Shown: piece by piece, positions 44,962 to 54,124 of the stretch
Numbering within the stretch: position 1 is the stretch's first letter
Layout of the letters: every line of letters begins with the position of its first letter
Assembly: GCF_900230185.1 (NCBI RefSeq)
Contig: NZ_OCSR01000001.1
Span: 4,030,001-4,094,000 of the forward strand
DNA: 64,000 nt
From: Burkholderia sp. OK233
GTDB taxonomy: Bacteria; Pseudomonadota; Gammaproteobacteria; Burkholderiales; Burkholderiaceae
Reading direction: 5' to 3'
Position numbers and translations under genes: made by a program
The notes under the pieces: model-generated
What the model was told of the DNA's origin: nothing
The model's input: only the letters and a program-made list of their open reading frames with translations
Databases searched by the model: none

Positions 44962-46619
44962 GCGAAGCCAAACCAAACCGGCCGTTGCTGGAAATCGATC
45001 GCTTCTCCGTGCGTTTCGGCGACAAGATCGTGGTGCATGAACTCAGCCTCTCGATCGCGCGCGGCGAGCGCGTCGCCCTGGTCGGCGAATCGGGCTCCGG
45101 CAAGAGCGTCACTGCACTGTCGATTCTGCGTCTCGTCGAGCACGCTGACCTGAGCGGCCGCATGCTGCTCGACGGTGAAGATCTGCTGCAGAAGACCGAG
45201 CAGGAGATGCGCGGTCTGCGCGGCGCCGACGTGGCGATGGTGTTTCAGGAACCGATGACGGCACTCAATCCGCTCTTCACGATCGGCAAGCAGATCGCCG
45301 AAAGTTTGCGCCTGCACGAAGGCTTGCGGCCGAACGCGGCGCGCCAGCGCGGCATCGAGTTGCTCAGACGCACCGGCATTCCCGAGCCGGAACGGCGCAT
45401 CGACAGTTTTCCGCATCAACTGTCTGGCGGCCAGCGGCAGCGCGCGATGATCGCCATGGCGCTGGCGTGCCGGCCACGTCTGCTGCTTGCCGACGAACCG
45501 ACCACCGCGCTCGACGTCACCGTGCGTCAGCAGATCGTCGATCTGTTGATCGCGTTGCAGGAGCAGGAAGCGGCCGAGCGTGGCATGGCCGTGCTGCTGA
45601 TCACGCATGACCTGAATCTGGTGAAGCGTTTCGCGCAGCGCGTCGCGGTGATGGAAAAGGGCGTGCTGGTCGAAACCAATACGACCGAAGCGTTGTTCTC
45701 CAACCCACAGCATCCCTACACGAAGCGCCTGCTGGACAGCGAGCCGCAACGTGCGGTGGAGCCAGTCGAGCCGGATGCGCGGCGTTTGCTCGAAGTGCAG
45801 GGACTCGCCGTCGACTACAGCACCTCGACGAAAGGCTGGCGCTCCATGTTCGGCCGCTCCACGTTCCGCGCAGTGCACGACGTTGACCTGAGCGTGCGGC
45901 GTGGTGAGACGCTCGGCATTGTCGGCGAATCGGGGTCGGGAAAATCGACGCTGGCGGCCACCGTGCTCGGTCTGCAGCGACCGGCCGCCGGTCATATCCA
46001 TATCGACGGATTGCCGCTTGCCTCGCTGAAAACCGCGCGCTCCCGCCGCGAGTTGTATTCGCGCATGCAAGTCGTGTTTCAGGACCCGTTTGGCTCGTTG
46101 TCGCCTCGTATGACGGTGGAGCAGATCATCGGCGAAGGCCTGACCATGCATCAGCCCGACATGGATGCAAAGGCGCGGCGCGCACGTGTGGGTAGCCTGC
46201 TGGAAGAAGTGGGCATGCCCGCGGACGCCATGTTGCGCTATCCGCATGAGTTTTCCGGCGGCCAGCGCCAGCGTATAGCGATTGCGCGTGCGCTCGCGGT
46301 CGAGCCTGAACTGCTGGTGCTCGATGAACCGACCAGTGCGCTCGATGTATCCATCCAGAAACAGGTGCTTAATCTGCTGACAAATCTGCAGAAAAAGTAC
46401 AAGCTAAGCTATTTGTTCATTACGCACGATCTGGCGGTGATGCGAGCCATGGCACATCGCGTGATCGTGATGAAGTCAGGACGCATCGTCGAAGCCGGCG
46501 ACACTCTCGATGTGTTGCACGCGCCGTCGCATCCTTATACCCAGTCGCTGCTCGCGTCGTCGCTGATCGTGTCGCCGGCGGGTGCCGCAAAGACTCCTAC
46601 GGGAACCGTTAATGATTGA
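44958..46619 (+). CDS. yejF: Peptide ABC transporter double ATPase, YejF type
   Basis: A 553-aa protein with two ABC ATPase domains. Domain 1 has GESGSGKSV, LSGGQRQRAMIAMAL and LLADEPTTALD; domain 2 has GESGSGKST, FSGGQRQRIAIARAL and LVLDEPTSALD. The oligopeptide-type C-terminal motif HPYT occurs after both (QHPYTKRLLDSEP, SHPYTQSLLAS). It powers the YejBE importer. ATGA overlap with yejE shows translational coupling. Fused double ATPases of this kind are characteristic of YejF. Confidence 0.95.
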   Translation: MSEAKPNRPLLEIDRFSVRFGDKIVVHELSLSIARGERVALVGESGSGKSVTALSILRLVEHADLSGRMLLDGEDLLQKTEQEMRGLRGADVAMVFQEPMTALNPLFTIGKQIAESLRLHEGLRPNAARQRGIELLRRTGIPEPERRIDSFPHQLSGGQRQRAMIAMALACRPRLLLADEPTTALDVTVRQQIVDLLIALQEQEAAERGMAVLLITHDLNLVKRFAQRVAVMEKGVLVETNTTEALFSNPQHPYTKRLLDSEPQRAVEPVEPDARRLLEVQGLAVDYSTSTKGWRSMFGRSTFRAVHDVDLSVRRGETLGIVGESGSGKSTLAATVLGLQRPAAGHIHIDGLPLASLKTARSRRELYSRMQVVFQDPFGSLSPRMTVEQIIGEGLTMHQPDMDAKARRARVGSLLEEVGMPADAMLRYPHEFSGGQRQRIAIARALAVEPELLVLDEPTSALDVSIQKQVLNLLTNLQKKYKLSYLFITHDLAVMRAMAHRVIVMKSGRIVEAGDTLDVLHAPSHPYTQSLLASSLIVSPAGAAKTPTGTVND

Positions 46620-48048
46620 CGAACGTTGGGCGCAAGCCGCCCGGTCGCTTACGAGCCGCGCGGCGTTCTGGTCGCTGCGCATTGTCGATGAACAGATCGA
46701 CGATCACGAGATCCGCAACGACATCGCGCAACCCATGCGCACGGTGCGCGATCGCGGCGCGATGCTGATCGCATGGGTGGGCGCGGGTGCAGGCTATGCG
46801 GCTACCGCGAATCTGAGTGCAGCGGGTCTGCAGGAGGCGCTGGATCTAGCCACAGCCCGCGCGGAAGCGAGCGCAGCCTTGTCGCTGATCGATCATCGCG
46901 AGGTGGCGCGTCCTGCGGTGAGTGGCCACTATGTGTCACCGAACGCGCAGCTTGCGTTGCCGAGCCGCGCTGAATGGCTGGACCGTCTGAGCGTGGAGTG
47001 CGCCGGTGCGAATCTCGATGCCCGCATTGTCGAACGCGTCGCGGCCGTGCAGATCACGCATACCGATCAGCTCTACATCACCAGCGACGGCGTGCGGATC
47101 GACCAACAGTTCCAGTTCGTGATGCCGCAATTGAGCGTGGCCGCCCACGCGGACGGCGATACGCAGGTGCGTACCCTCGGTGGCAACTACGGCACCTTGG
47201 GGCAGGGCGGCATGGAAGTGCTGGCGCGCTTCGGCTTCGACGGCTCGGGTGCGCGTGTCGCCAATGAAGCGCTGCAATTGCTGGCCGCGCCGAATTGCCC
47301 ATCGGGCAAGCGCGATTTGCTGCTGATGCCCGATCAGATGATGCTGCAGATCCACGAATCGATCGGCCATCCGCTCGAACTCGATCGCATTCTCGGCGAC
47401 GAGCGCAACTTTGCCGGCTGGAGCTTCGTCAAGAAAGAAATGTTCGGCTCGTATCGCTACGGTTCGGAACTGCTGAACGTGACCTTCGACCCGGAGTTGC
47501 ACGAGGAAGCCGCCGCGTACGCTTTCGACGACGACGGCACCGAAGCGAAAAAGCAATATCTGATCCGCGACGGCGTGCTCGAACGTCCGCTCGGCGGAGC
47601 GCTTTCGCAGCAACGTGCGCATATGGCGGGCGTGGCGAATTCGCGCGCGTCGAACTGGAACCGCCCGCCGATCGACCGGATGGCGAATCTGAACATCGAA
47701 CCCGGCGAGAGTTCGCTGGCGCAGATGATCGGCAATATCGAACACGGCATTCTGATGCGCACCAATACGTCATGGTCGATCGACGACCATCGCAACAAAT
47801 TCCAGTTCGGCTGCGAGTTCGGTCAACTGATCGAAAACGGCAAGCTCACCCAGATCGTCAAACAGCCGAATTATCGCGGCATTTCGGCGAATTTCTGGCG
47901 CAGCCTGAGCGCGGTGGGGAACGCGCAGACGCGCGAGGTGTACGGCACGTCCATGTGCGGCAAGGGCGAACCGGCACAGATCATTCGCGTCGGCCATGCC
48001 TCGCCGGCTTGCGTGTTCAGCGACATCGACGTGTTCGGAGGCGCTTGA
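46612..48048 (+). CDS. tldD: TldD family metalloprotease subunit
   Basis: A 478-aa TldD/PmbA family protein. The HExxxH zinc motif is at residues 248-253 (HESIGH), followed by PLELDRILGDERNFAG. The C-terminal part has YRGISANFWRSLSAVGNAQT and MCGKGEPAQ. With TldE it forms a heterodimeric protease that degrades unfolded peptides and matures peptide antibiotics (microcin B17). It overlaps yejF by 8 bp, so it is coupled to the peptide importer. This looks like a paralogue dedicated to that operon; housekeeping TldD genes are usually elsewhere. Confidence 0.9.
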   Translation: MIDERWAQAARSLTSRAAFWSLRIVDEQIDDHEIRNDIAQPMRTVRDRGAMLIAWVGAGAGYAATANLSAAGLQEALDLATARAEASAALSLIDHREVARPAVSGHYVSPNAQLALPSRAEWLDRLSVECAGANLDARIVERVAAVQITHTDQLYITSDGVRIDQQFQFVMPQLSVAAHADGDTQVRTLGGNYGTLGQGGMEVLARFGFDGSGARVANEALQLLAAPNCPSGKRDLLLMPDQMMLQIHESIGHPLELDRILGDERNFAGWSFVKKEMFGSYRYGSELLNVTFDPELHEEAAAYAFDDDGTEAKKQYLIRDGVLERPLGGALSQQRAHMAGVANSRASNWNRPPIDRMANLNIEPGESSLAQMIGNIEHGILMRTNTSWSIDDHRNKFQFGCEFGQLIENGKLTQIVKQPNYRGISANFWRSLSAVGNAQTREVYGTSMCGKGEPAQIIRVGHASPACVFSDIDVFGGA

Positions 48049-49409
48049 TGAGCCAATTCATCTCCTCGCGTTCCGCTCCGTCGATCGACTGGCAGCAGCA
48101 TTTCACGTCGCTGGCCGATGCCATCGAACGCTTGCAGCAAGGCGCGGAAACCACGCTTAGCTCCTTTGCCGGCGAGCAGTCCGACTTTATCCGCTTCAAC
48201 TCGGGCAAGGTGCGGCAGATCGGCAGCGTGTCGCAAGGCAAGCTGACCTTGCGTTTGATCGACGGTGCGCGCCAGGCCTATTCGACGCTAACCGTCTGCG
48301 GCGATCTGCAACAGGATCTGGACGATGTGAGCGCGGCGCTCGCCACCTTGCGTGAAAGCCTGCGCGGTGCGGCGGACGATCCGCATCTGCTGTTCGACAC
48401 GTCGAAATGGCAGCGCGCCACGCAACGTTCGGGCAAGCTGCCGGAGCCGGGCGGGCTGTTGCGCACCGTTGCGGAATGCGCGCAAGGGCTGGATTTCGTG
48501 GGCTTTTACGCGGGTGGCACGATCGTGCGCGGCTTCGCGTCCACGGGGGGCAGCCGCGGCTGGTACGAAGTCGACAACTTCAATTTCAGCTGGTCGCTAT
48601 ACGACCCGAGCGGCCGCGCGATCAAAACCACATACGCCGGTGACGACTGGAGCGACGCTGTTTTCGCGCGCAAGGTCGAGCAGGCCGCGGCGCGTCTGTC
48701 CGTGCTCGCTCGCACGCCGCGCAGCTTGGCGCCGGGGCGTTATCGCTCGTATCTGGCGCCTGAAGCACTCGCGGAATTGCTCAGCGTGACGGCATGGTCT
48801 GGCTTCTCCGCACGTGCCCAGGCCACATCGCGCAGTGAGTTGTACAAGCTGCATGTGGGAGAAATCGTAGTCGACCCGCGCGTCACGATCAGCGAAGATC
48901 TGAATCTCGGCATTACACCCGGTTTCAACGACGACGCCTATTTGCGCGAGAGCGTTCCGCTGATCCAGGCCGGCCGCAGTGCCGAACGCCTGACCAATGC
49001 GCGCAGCGCGCGCGAGTATGGGTTGACGCCCAACGGTGCGCTGGCGAACGAGTCACCGGCGGCGCTCTCGATGGAGGCGGGCGATCTGCTGGAAGAGGAC
49101 GTGCTGGCGAAGCTCGATACCGGTCTCTACATCGGCAATCTCTGGTACGTGAATTTCTCGGACCGGATGAATTGCAAGCTGACCGGCATGACGCGCTTCG
49201 CAACCTTCTGGGTCGAGAACGGGCAGATCGTCGCGCCGCTCGAAGCCATGCGTTTCGACGACAGCCTGTACCGCGTGCTCGGCAGTGAACTTGAACAACT
49301 CGGCGCGCAAGCGGAATTGCTATTGAGCGACTCGACATGGGGTGAGCGCGCCACGGGCGGCATGCAATTACCCGGCATTCTCGCGAGGTCATTCGAATTG
49401 ACGTTATGA
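48048..49409 (+). CDS. TldE/PmbA-like protease subunit
   Basis: A 453-aa protein of the TldD/PmbA family without the HExxxH motif, the non-catalytic partner type. FIRFNSGKVRQIGSVSQGKLTLRLIDG at the N-terminus and GLYIGNLWYVNFSDRMNCKLTGMTRFATFWVENG near the C-terminus fit PmbA-like folds (key parts: NLWYVNFSDR, GMTRFATFW). The start overlaps the tldD stop (TGATG), so the two are co-translated. The open frame upstream to 47295 is a shadow of tldD and was excluded. Confidence 0.88.
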   Translation: MSQFISSRSAPSIDWQQHFTSLADAIERLQQGAETTLSSFAGEQSDFIRFNSGKVRQIGSVSQGKLTLRLIDGARQAYSTLTVCGDLQQDLDDVSAALATLRESLRGAADDPHLLFDTSKWQRATQRSGKLPEPGGLLRTVAECAQGLDFVGFYAGGTIVRGFASTGGSRGWYEVDNFNFSWSLYDPSGRAIKTTYAGDDWSDAVFARKVEQAAARLSVLARTPRSLAPGRYRSYLAPEALAELLSVTAWSGFSARAQATSRSELYKLHVGEIVVDPRVTISEDLNLGITPGFNDDAYLRESVPLIQAGRSAERLTNARSAREYGLTPNGALANESPAALSMEAGDLLEEDVLAKLDTGLYIGNLWYVNFSDRMNCKLTGMTRFATFWVENGQIVAPLEAMRFDDSLYRVLGSELEQLGAQAELLLSDSTWGERATGGMQLPGILARSFELTL

Positions 49410-49413
49410 GCCT

Positions 49414-49995
49414 ATGAATCAAGACATAAATACAAAAACCAAATCTGAGAGCTTGCCGGAGGGCCTGACGCTGCGCGCGTTGCGCGTGGCCGACGTGGAG
49501 CAATATCACGCATTGCAGCAGTTGCCGGCGGTGGTGAACGGCAATCCACACGTGCCGTTTCAGACGATTGCCAGTACGCGCGAATACCTCGAAAAACTCG
49601 AACCTTCCGAAATCGCGATCGCGGCGATGGTCGGCGATACGCTGGTCGGTGAAGCGGAACTCACGCCCTTTAAAGGGCGCCGCGCGCATGTCGCATCGCT
49701 CGGCATTGGTGTGCACGACGCCTGGCACCGGCGCGGCATCGGTAATGCGTTGATGACCGAACTGCTCGACCTGGCTGACAACTGGCTCGGTCTGCGCCGT
49801 CTCGAGTTGCACGTGTTCACGGATAACCACGCCGCGCTCGCGTTGTACCGCAAGTTCGGCTTCGAGATCGAAGCGCATCTGCGCGGCTGGGTGTTGCGCC
49901 GTGGTGTACTGATCGACTGCTATTTCATGGGGCGGTTGCGTGAACCTGCGCCGTTCAAGTCCACGCCATCAGCAAGCAACTTCGCAGCGGAATAA
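49414..49995 (+). CDS. GNAT family N-acetyltransferase
   Basis: A 193-aa GCN5-related acetyltransferase. Motif A, VHDAWHRRGIGNALM, holds the acetyl-CoA pyrophosphate loop (R-x-x-G-x-G/N), and LYRKFGFE is motif B. It starts 4 bp after the TldE stop. A tandem paralogue follows. In microcin C systems, RimI/MccE-type GNATs inactivate the processed toxin; whether these do something similar is inference from context. Confidence 0.9.
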   Translation: MNQDINTKTKSESLPEGLTLRALRVADVEQYHALQQLPAVVNGNPHVPFQTIASTREYLEKLEPSEIAIAAMVGDTLVGEAELTPFKGRRAHVASLGIGVHDAWHRRGIGNALMTELLDLADNWLGLRRLELHVFTDNHAALALYRKFGFEIEAHLRGWVLRRGVLIDCYFMGRLREPAPFKSTPSASNFAAE

Positions 49996-49999
49996 GACC

Positions 50000-50548
50000 A
50001 TGAAAGAAGAAACGTTGCACAGGGACACAGCGCTCGACAATCGTATTACGGTTCGCGCGCTCGAGTCGTCCGACATGGAGGCGTTCGCCGAGATCATGAG
50101 CCTGCCCGGCGTGCGGCGCGGCACGCTGTCCGTCGGCTACCGCAGTCCTGACCAGTTCAAGGCATGGCATGAACGGCGCCTCGAAAGCGGCGTGAACGTG
50201 TGCGCGACCATCGGCGGGCGCGTGGTCGGCCACGCCGGATTGGAGGTTCAACGGCCCAGTCGCGCGCATTGCGCGCGTTTAGGATTGTCCGTCCATGACG
50301 CGTATCATGGGCGCGGCGTTGGCTCGGCGCTTCTGCAAGCGTTGATCGACTGCGCGGACGCGTCGCTCGGTTTGCGCCGCATCGACCTCACGGTGTTCTG
50401 CGACAACGCGCCGGCGATCGCGCTGTACCGCAAGTTCGGTTTTGTCGAAGAAGGCCGCTCACGCGGTTTTGCATTGTGCGACGGCATACTGGCCGACGTA
50501 CTGCATATGGCCCGCCTCGTTGACGCGCCGCGTCTCCAGACAATCTGA
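50000..50548 (+). CDS. GNAT family N-acetyltransferase (paralogue)
   Basis: A 182-aa GNAT with VHDAYHGRGVGSALLQAL (motif A) and LYRKFGFVEEG (motif B). It aligns along its length with the preceding gene and is probably a tandem duplicate that has diverged. It lies 4 bp after the first GNAT stop. The open frame from 49940 overlaps the previous gene and was rejected in favour of the ATG at 50000. Confidence 0.9.
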   Translation: MKEETLHRDTALDNRITVRALESSDMEAFAEIMSLPGVRRGTLSVGYRSPDQFKAWHERRLESGVNVCATIGGRVVGHAGLEVQRPSRAHCARLGLSVHDAYHGRGVGSALLQALIDCADASLGLRRIDLTVFCDNAPAIALYRKFGFVEEGRSRGFALCDGILADVLHMARLVDAPRLQTI

Positions 50549-50561
50549 ACGGATTTTTTGC

Positions 50562-53500
50562 GTGCCATTTTTCTTCATCGACCGCCCGGTTTTCGCATGG
50601 ATTGTTGCGCTCGCCATTGTCGTGGCGGGCGCGCTTGCCATTCCGCAACTGCCGGTCGCGCAGTATCCGCGTCTTGCGCCGCCGCGCATCGTGATCAGCG
50701 CCACCTATCCGGGGGCCGCCACTGAGGTGGTCGATGCCAACCTCGGCAGCATCATCGAGGAGAGTCTCGATGGCGCCGACAATATGCTGTACTACGAAAC
50801 GACCAGCGACAACCTCGGCAATCTCGAGATCGACGCGACCTTTGCGCCGGGCACCAATCCGGACCTCGCGCTGGTCGACATCCAGAACCGCCTCAAGCAG
50901 GTCGAGCCGCGCTTGCCGCAACAGGTCGTGCAGCAGGGCATCAGCGTTTTCAAGGCGGCCAATACGTTTCTGATGCTGGTCGCGCTGACATCCACGGATG
51001 GCTCGCGCGATTCCGTGCAATTGAGCGACTATCTGAGCCGCTACGTGTTGCGCGAATTGAAGCGCGCACCGGGCGTGGGCGCGGCAGAGTTGTGGGACGC
51101 CGACGAAGCATTGCGCATCTGGCTCGATCCGATGAAGCTGCGCGAGTACGGCCTCGGCGCCGCGGAAGTGAACGCCGCGATCGCCGCGCAGAACGCCACG
51201 GTAACGGCCGGTACGCTGGGCGACGCGCCGTTCGTTCCGGGGCAGCAATTAACGGCCTCGGTGAGCGTGAAGGGGCAACTGATCTCGCCTGCGGAATTTG
51301 GACAGATCGTGCTGAAGGCGCTGCCCGACGGCTCGGCGGTGCGCTTGCGGGACGTCGCGCGGGTCGAACTGGGACGCGACAATTACTCGTATTACTCCCG
51401 CCTGAACGGCAAGGCCGCGGCGACCGTCGGTATTCAACTCGGGCCGCGCGGCAATGCGCTCGAGACGTCCAACGCAATTCGAGCTCGCCTCGCCGAGTTG
51501 TCGAAAGGCTTGCCGCCGGGCGTTGCCGTCGAAATTCCGTTCGACAACGCGCATTTCGTGAAGATCGCGATTCGTGAGGTGCTCGTCACGCTGGCAGAGG
51601 CGGTGGTGCTGGTGTTCTTCGTGATGTGGCTGTTCCTGCGCGATCTGCGCTACACGCTGGTGCCGACGGTGGTGATTCCGGTCACGCTGATGGGCGCGTT
51701 TCTCGCGATGTACGCCTGCGGCCTGTCGATCAATGTGTTCACGATGTTCGGTCTTGTGCTGGCAATCGGGATTCTCGTCGACGATGCGATCGTGGTGGTG
51801 GAGAGCGTGCATCGCGTGATGGAAGAGGAGGGCCTGCCGCCGCGTGAGGCCACCCGTAAGGCGATGTCGCAGATCGGCGGCGCGATCGTCGGCGTGACCG
51901 CGGTGCTGACGGCCGTGTTCGTGCCGATGGCGTTCTTTCCGGGCGGTGTCGGCGGTATTTACCGGCAATTCGCGGTGTCGATGATCGCGTCGATGCTGGT
52001 GTCGTCGTTTATGGCGTTGTCGTTGACGCCCGCGCTATGCGCGAATCTGCTGAAAGCGCACAAGCACCCGGTGAGTCAACGCGATGGTCGCCGTGGCCTG
52101 CTCGGCCTCGCGGCGCGAGCGGCGAGCCGGTTCACGTCAGGTTTCGATCGGGCCGCGAGCGGCTATCGCGGGCTGACCGCGCGTACGCTGCGCCGTATCG
52201 GACCGATGCTGGCGATCTATGCCGTGCTGGTCGGCGCGTGCGCTGCGCTCTATTGGCAGATGCCCGGCGGCTTTTTGCCGAGCGAAGATGAAGGCCAGCT
52301 GCAGGTGATGGTGCAATTGCCGGCTGGTGCGACGCAGGCGCGTACGCTTGCGGTGGTCCAGCGCATGGAAACGATCCTGCACGCCGAACCTGCGGTCGCG
52401 CACGTCACCAGTGTGGTCGGCTGGAGTTTTACCGGTAGCGGTCAGAACGTGGCGATGGGCTTCGTCGAACTGAAAGATTGGGGCAAGCGCGACATCGACG
52501 CGATGGCCTTGCGCGAACGGCTCAACGAGAAGTTCGACAAAATTCTCGACGGCAATGTGGAGGCGCAATTGCCGCCTTCCGTGCCGGGACTCGGGCATTC
52601 GGACGGCTTCGTGTTCCGGCTCGAAGATCGCGGCGGAGTCGGGCTGGATGCGCTGAAGGCAGCGCGCGAGCAACTGTTCGCGCAGGCCAAGGCGAGCCCG
52701 GTGCTGGCTTCGGTGCATTCGGAGGATCTGCCGGATGCGCCGCGCGTCGAACTCGTTATCGATCGTGCAAAAGCGTATGCACTCGGCGTGCCGTTCGACC
52801 GCATCACCGATGTGCTGGGCAGCACCTTCGGCTCGACCTATATCGACGACTTTCCTGCCGGTGGCCGGATGCGCCGCGTGATGATTTCCGCCGACGCCGC
52901 CACGCGAATGACCGAAGACGATCTGATGGCGCTCGCCGTGCCGAACTCGTCCGGCGGCATGGTGCCGTTATCCGCGATCGCGTCACGTCATTGGAGCATC
53001 GGTCCGGTGATGCTGACGCGCTATAACGGCTATCCGTCACTCGACGTGAGCGGCCACGCGGCGCCCGGCTACAGTTCGGGCGCGGCGATGGCGGAGATGG
53101 AGCGGCTCGCCGCTTCATTGCCGGTCGGTGTCTCGTATGACTGGGTCGACGCGGCGCGCGAAGAAACCGCGGCGGCGCAGCTCACGCCGTTGCTGATCGG
53201 CCTGTCGCTGCTGGCCGTGTTCATGGCGCTGGCTGCCTTGTACGAAAGCTGGACGATCCCGCTTGCCGTGCTGATGGTGGTACCGCTCGGCGTGATCGGC
53301 GCCATCGCCGCGATGCTGCTGCGGGACATGCCAAATGACGTGTACTTCAAGGTCGGCATGATTACGGTGATCGGCCTCGCGGCGAAAAACGCGATTCTGA
53401 TCGTGCAGTTCGCACGCGATCTGTATCGCCGCGGCCTGCCATTGACGCGCGCCGTGACCGAAGCGGCCGCCGCGCGCTTCCGGCCGATCGTGATGACCTC

Positions 53501-53762
53501 GGCAGCATTCCTGCTGGGCGTCGTGCCGCTAGTGGTGTCGAGCGGTGCCGGCGCGGAAAGCCGTCGCTCGATCGGCACCGGTGTGTTCGGCGGGGTGCTG
53601 GCGGCCACGCTGTTCGGCCTCGTGTTCGCACCGGTCGCGTTTCATGCGGTCGCCTCGCTAACGTATAGCAAACGGCGGCTTGCCGAGTTGCGCCGTAAGC
53701 GTGGCGAGCGGCGCGCACGGCGGGAGACGAACGAAAGCGGCCAGTTGACGAATGGCCGATGA
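50562..53762 (+). CDS. RND efflux permease (HAE1 family)
   Basis: A 1066-aa inner-membrane pump with twelve helices and two large periplasmic loops. FFIDRPVFAWIVALAIVVAGALAIPQLPVAQYP-type start (FFIDRPVFAW), the proton-relay pair in GILVDDAIVVVES and the lysine in GLAAKNAILIVQFA are intact, so it should be functional. No membrane-fusion protein or outer-membrane channel is adjacent, so partners must be encoded elsewhere. The GTG at 50562 is used because homology begins at PFFFIDRP. It lies 13 bp after the GNAT genes, at the end of the same run of genes. Confidence 0.9.
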   Translation: MPFFFIDRPVFAWIVALAIVVAGALAIPQLPVAQYPRLAPPRIVISATYPGAATEVVDANLGSIIEESLDGADNMLYYETTSDNLGNLEIDATFAPGTNPDLALVDIQNRLKQVEPRLPQQVVQQGISVFKAANTFLMLVALTSTDGSRDSVQLSDYLSRYVLRELKRAPGVGAAELWDADEALRIWLDPMKLREYGLGAAEVNAAIAAQNATVTAGTLGDAPFVPGQQLTASVSVKGQLISPAEFGQIVLKALPDGSAVRLRDVARVELGRDNYSYYSRLNGKAAATVGIQLGPRGNALETSNAIRARLAELSKGLPPGVAVEIPFDNAHFVKIAIREVLVTLAEAVVLVFFVMWLFLRDLRYTLVPTVVIPVTLMGAFLAMYACGLSINVFTMFGLVLAIGILVDDAIVVVESVHRVMEEEGLPPREATRKAMSQIGGAIVGVTAVLTAVFVPMAFFPGGVGGIYRQFAVSMIASMLVSSFMALSLTPALCANLLKAHKHPVSQRDGRRGLLGLAARAASRFTSGFDRAASGYRGLTARTLRRIGPMLAIYAVLVGACAALYWQMPGGFLPSEDEGQLQVMVQLPAGATQARTLAVVQRMETILHAEPAVAHVTSVVGWSFTGSGQNVAMGFVELKDWGKRDIDAMALRERLNEKFDKILDGNVEAQLPPSVPGLGHSDGFVFRLEDRGGVGLDALKAAREQLFAQAKASPVLASVHSEDLPDAPRVELVIDRAKAYALGVPFDRITDVLGSTFGSTYIDDFPAGGRMRRVMISADAATRMTEDDLMALAVPNSSGGMVPLSAIASRHWSIGPVMLTRYNGYPSLDVSGHAAPGYSSGAAMAEMERLAASLPVGVSYDWVDAAREETAAAQLTPLLIGLSLLAVFMALAALYESWTIPLAVLMVVPLGVIGAIAAMLLRDMPNDVYFKVGMITVIGLAAKNAILIVQFARDLYRRGLPLTRAVTEAAAARFRPIVMTSAAFLLGVVPLVVSSGAGAESRRSIGTGVFGGVLAATLFGLVFAPVAFHAVASLTYSKRRLAELRRKRGERRARRETNESGQLTNGR

Positions 53763-54124
53763 CGTGACGGCGGCCACCTTGCGCCTGCGCGCAGCCATAC
53801 TCGCAACCCACATCGGTCAGCGAGAGACTGCGCGTGGTGCGGTTCAGCAAACGCATGTTCAGATGCGCTTCCAGCGTGCCGACGCTACGCGAGCGACCCT
53901 GCATCTCGATCCGTTCGCGAATGATCAGCAAGACTAAGCGACGCGCAAAAAAGAGTGCGGCCAGAGCCGCGCTTCGGAAAGAGACCTGAATGAAAGTAAC
54001 CGCTATGAGGCGGCGAGGGAAGTATAGATGCGGAGCGCCGCGAGGTGCATGCGCTATCTGAAACGCAGTGCTACGCGAAACGCAACAAGCGGTGGTTATT
54101 CGCGAATCGGCTGATTCAGCCGAT
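53763..54124. other. Intergenic region holding only a LysR remnant
   Basis: About 360 bp between the converging RND gene and the small conserved protein. Apart from the LysR fragment, nothing is recognised. Confidence 0.5.
53790..53935 (-). pseudogene. LysR regulator remnant
   Basis: The minus-strand translation contains RSVGTLEAHLNMRLLNRTTRSLSLTDVG, the end of a LysR HTH region (core: LLNRTTRSLSLTDVG). It is preceded by a scrambled helix-turn-helix and followed by unrelated sequence, so only about 45 codons remain. A LysR gene once faced the RND pump and was probably lost by deletion. Confidence 0.65.

Noticed and set aside
44802..46247. 481-codon antisense frame over yejF
   Set aside because: Shadow of a clear double ABC ATPase; His/Arg/Gln-rich with no motifs.
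47295..48047. Upstream extension of the TldE open frame inside tldD
   Set aside because: Arg-rich out-of-frame translation of tldD; PmbA-like sequence starts at the ATG at 48048.
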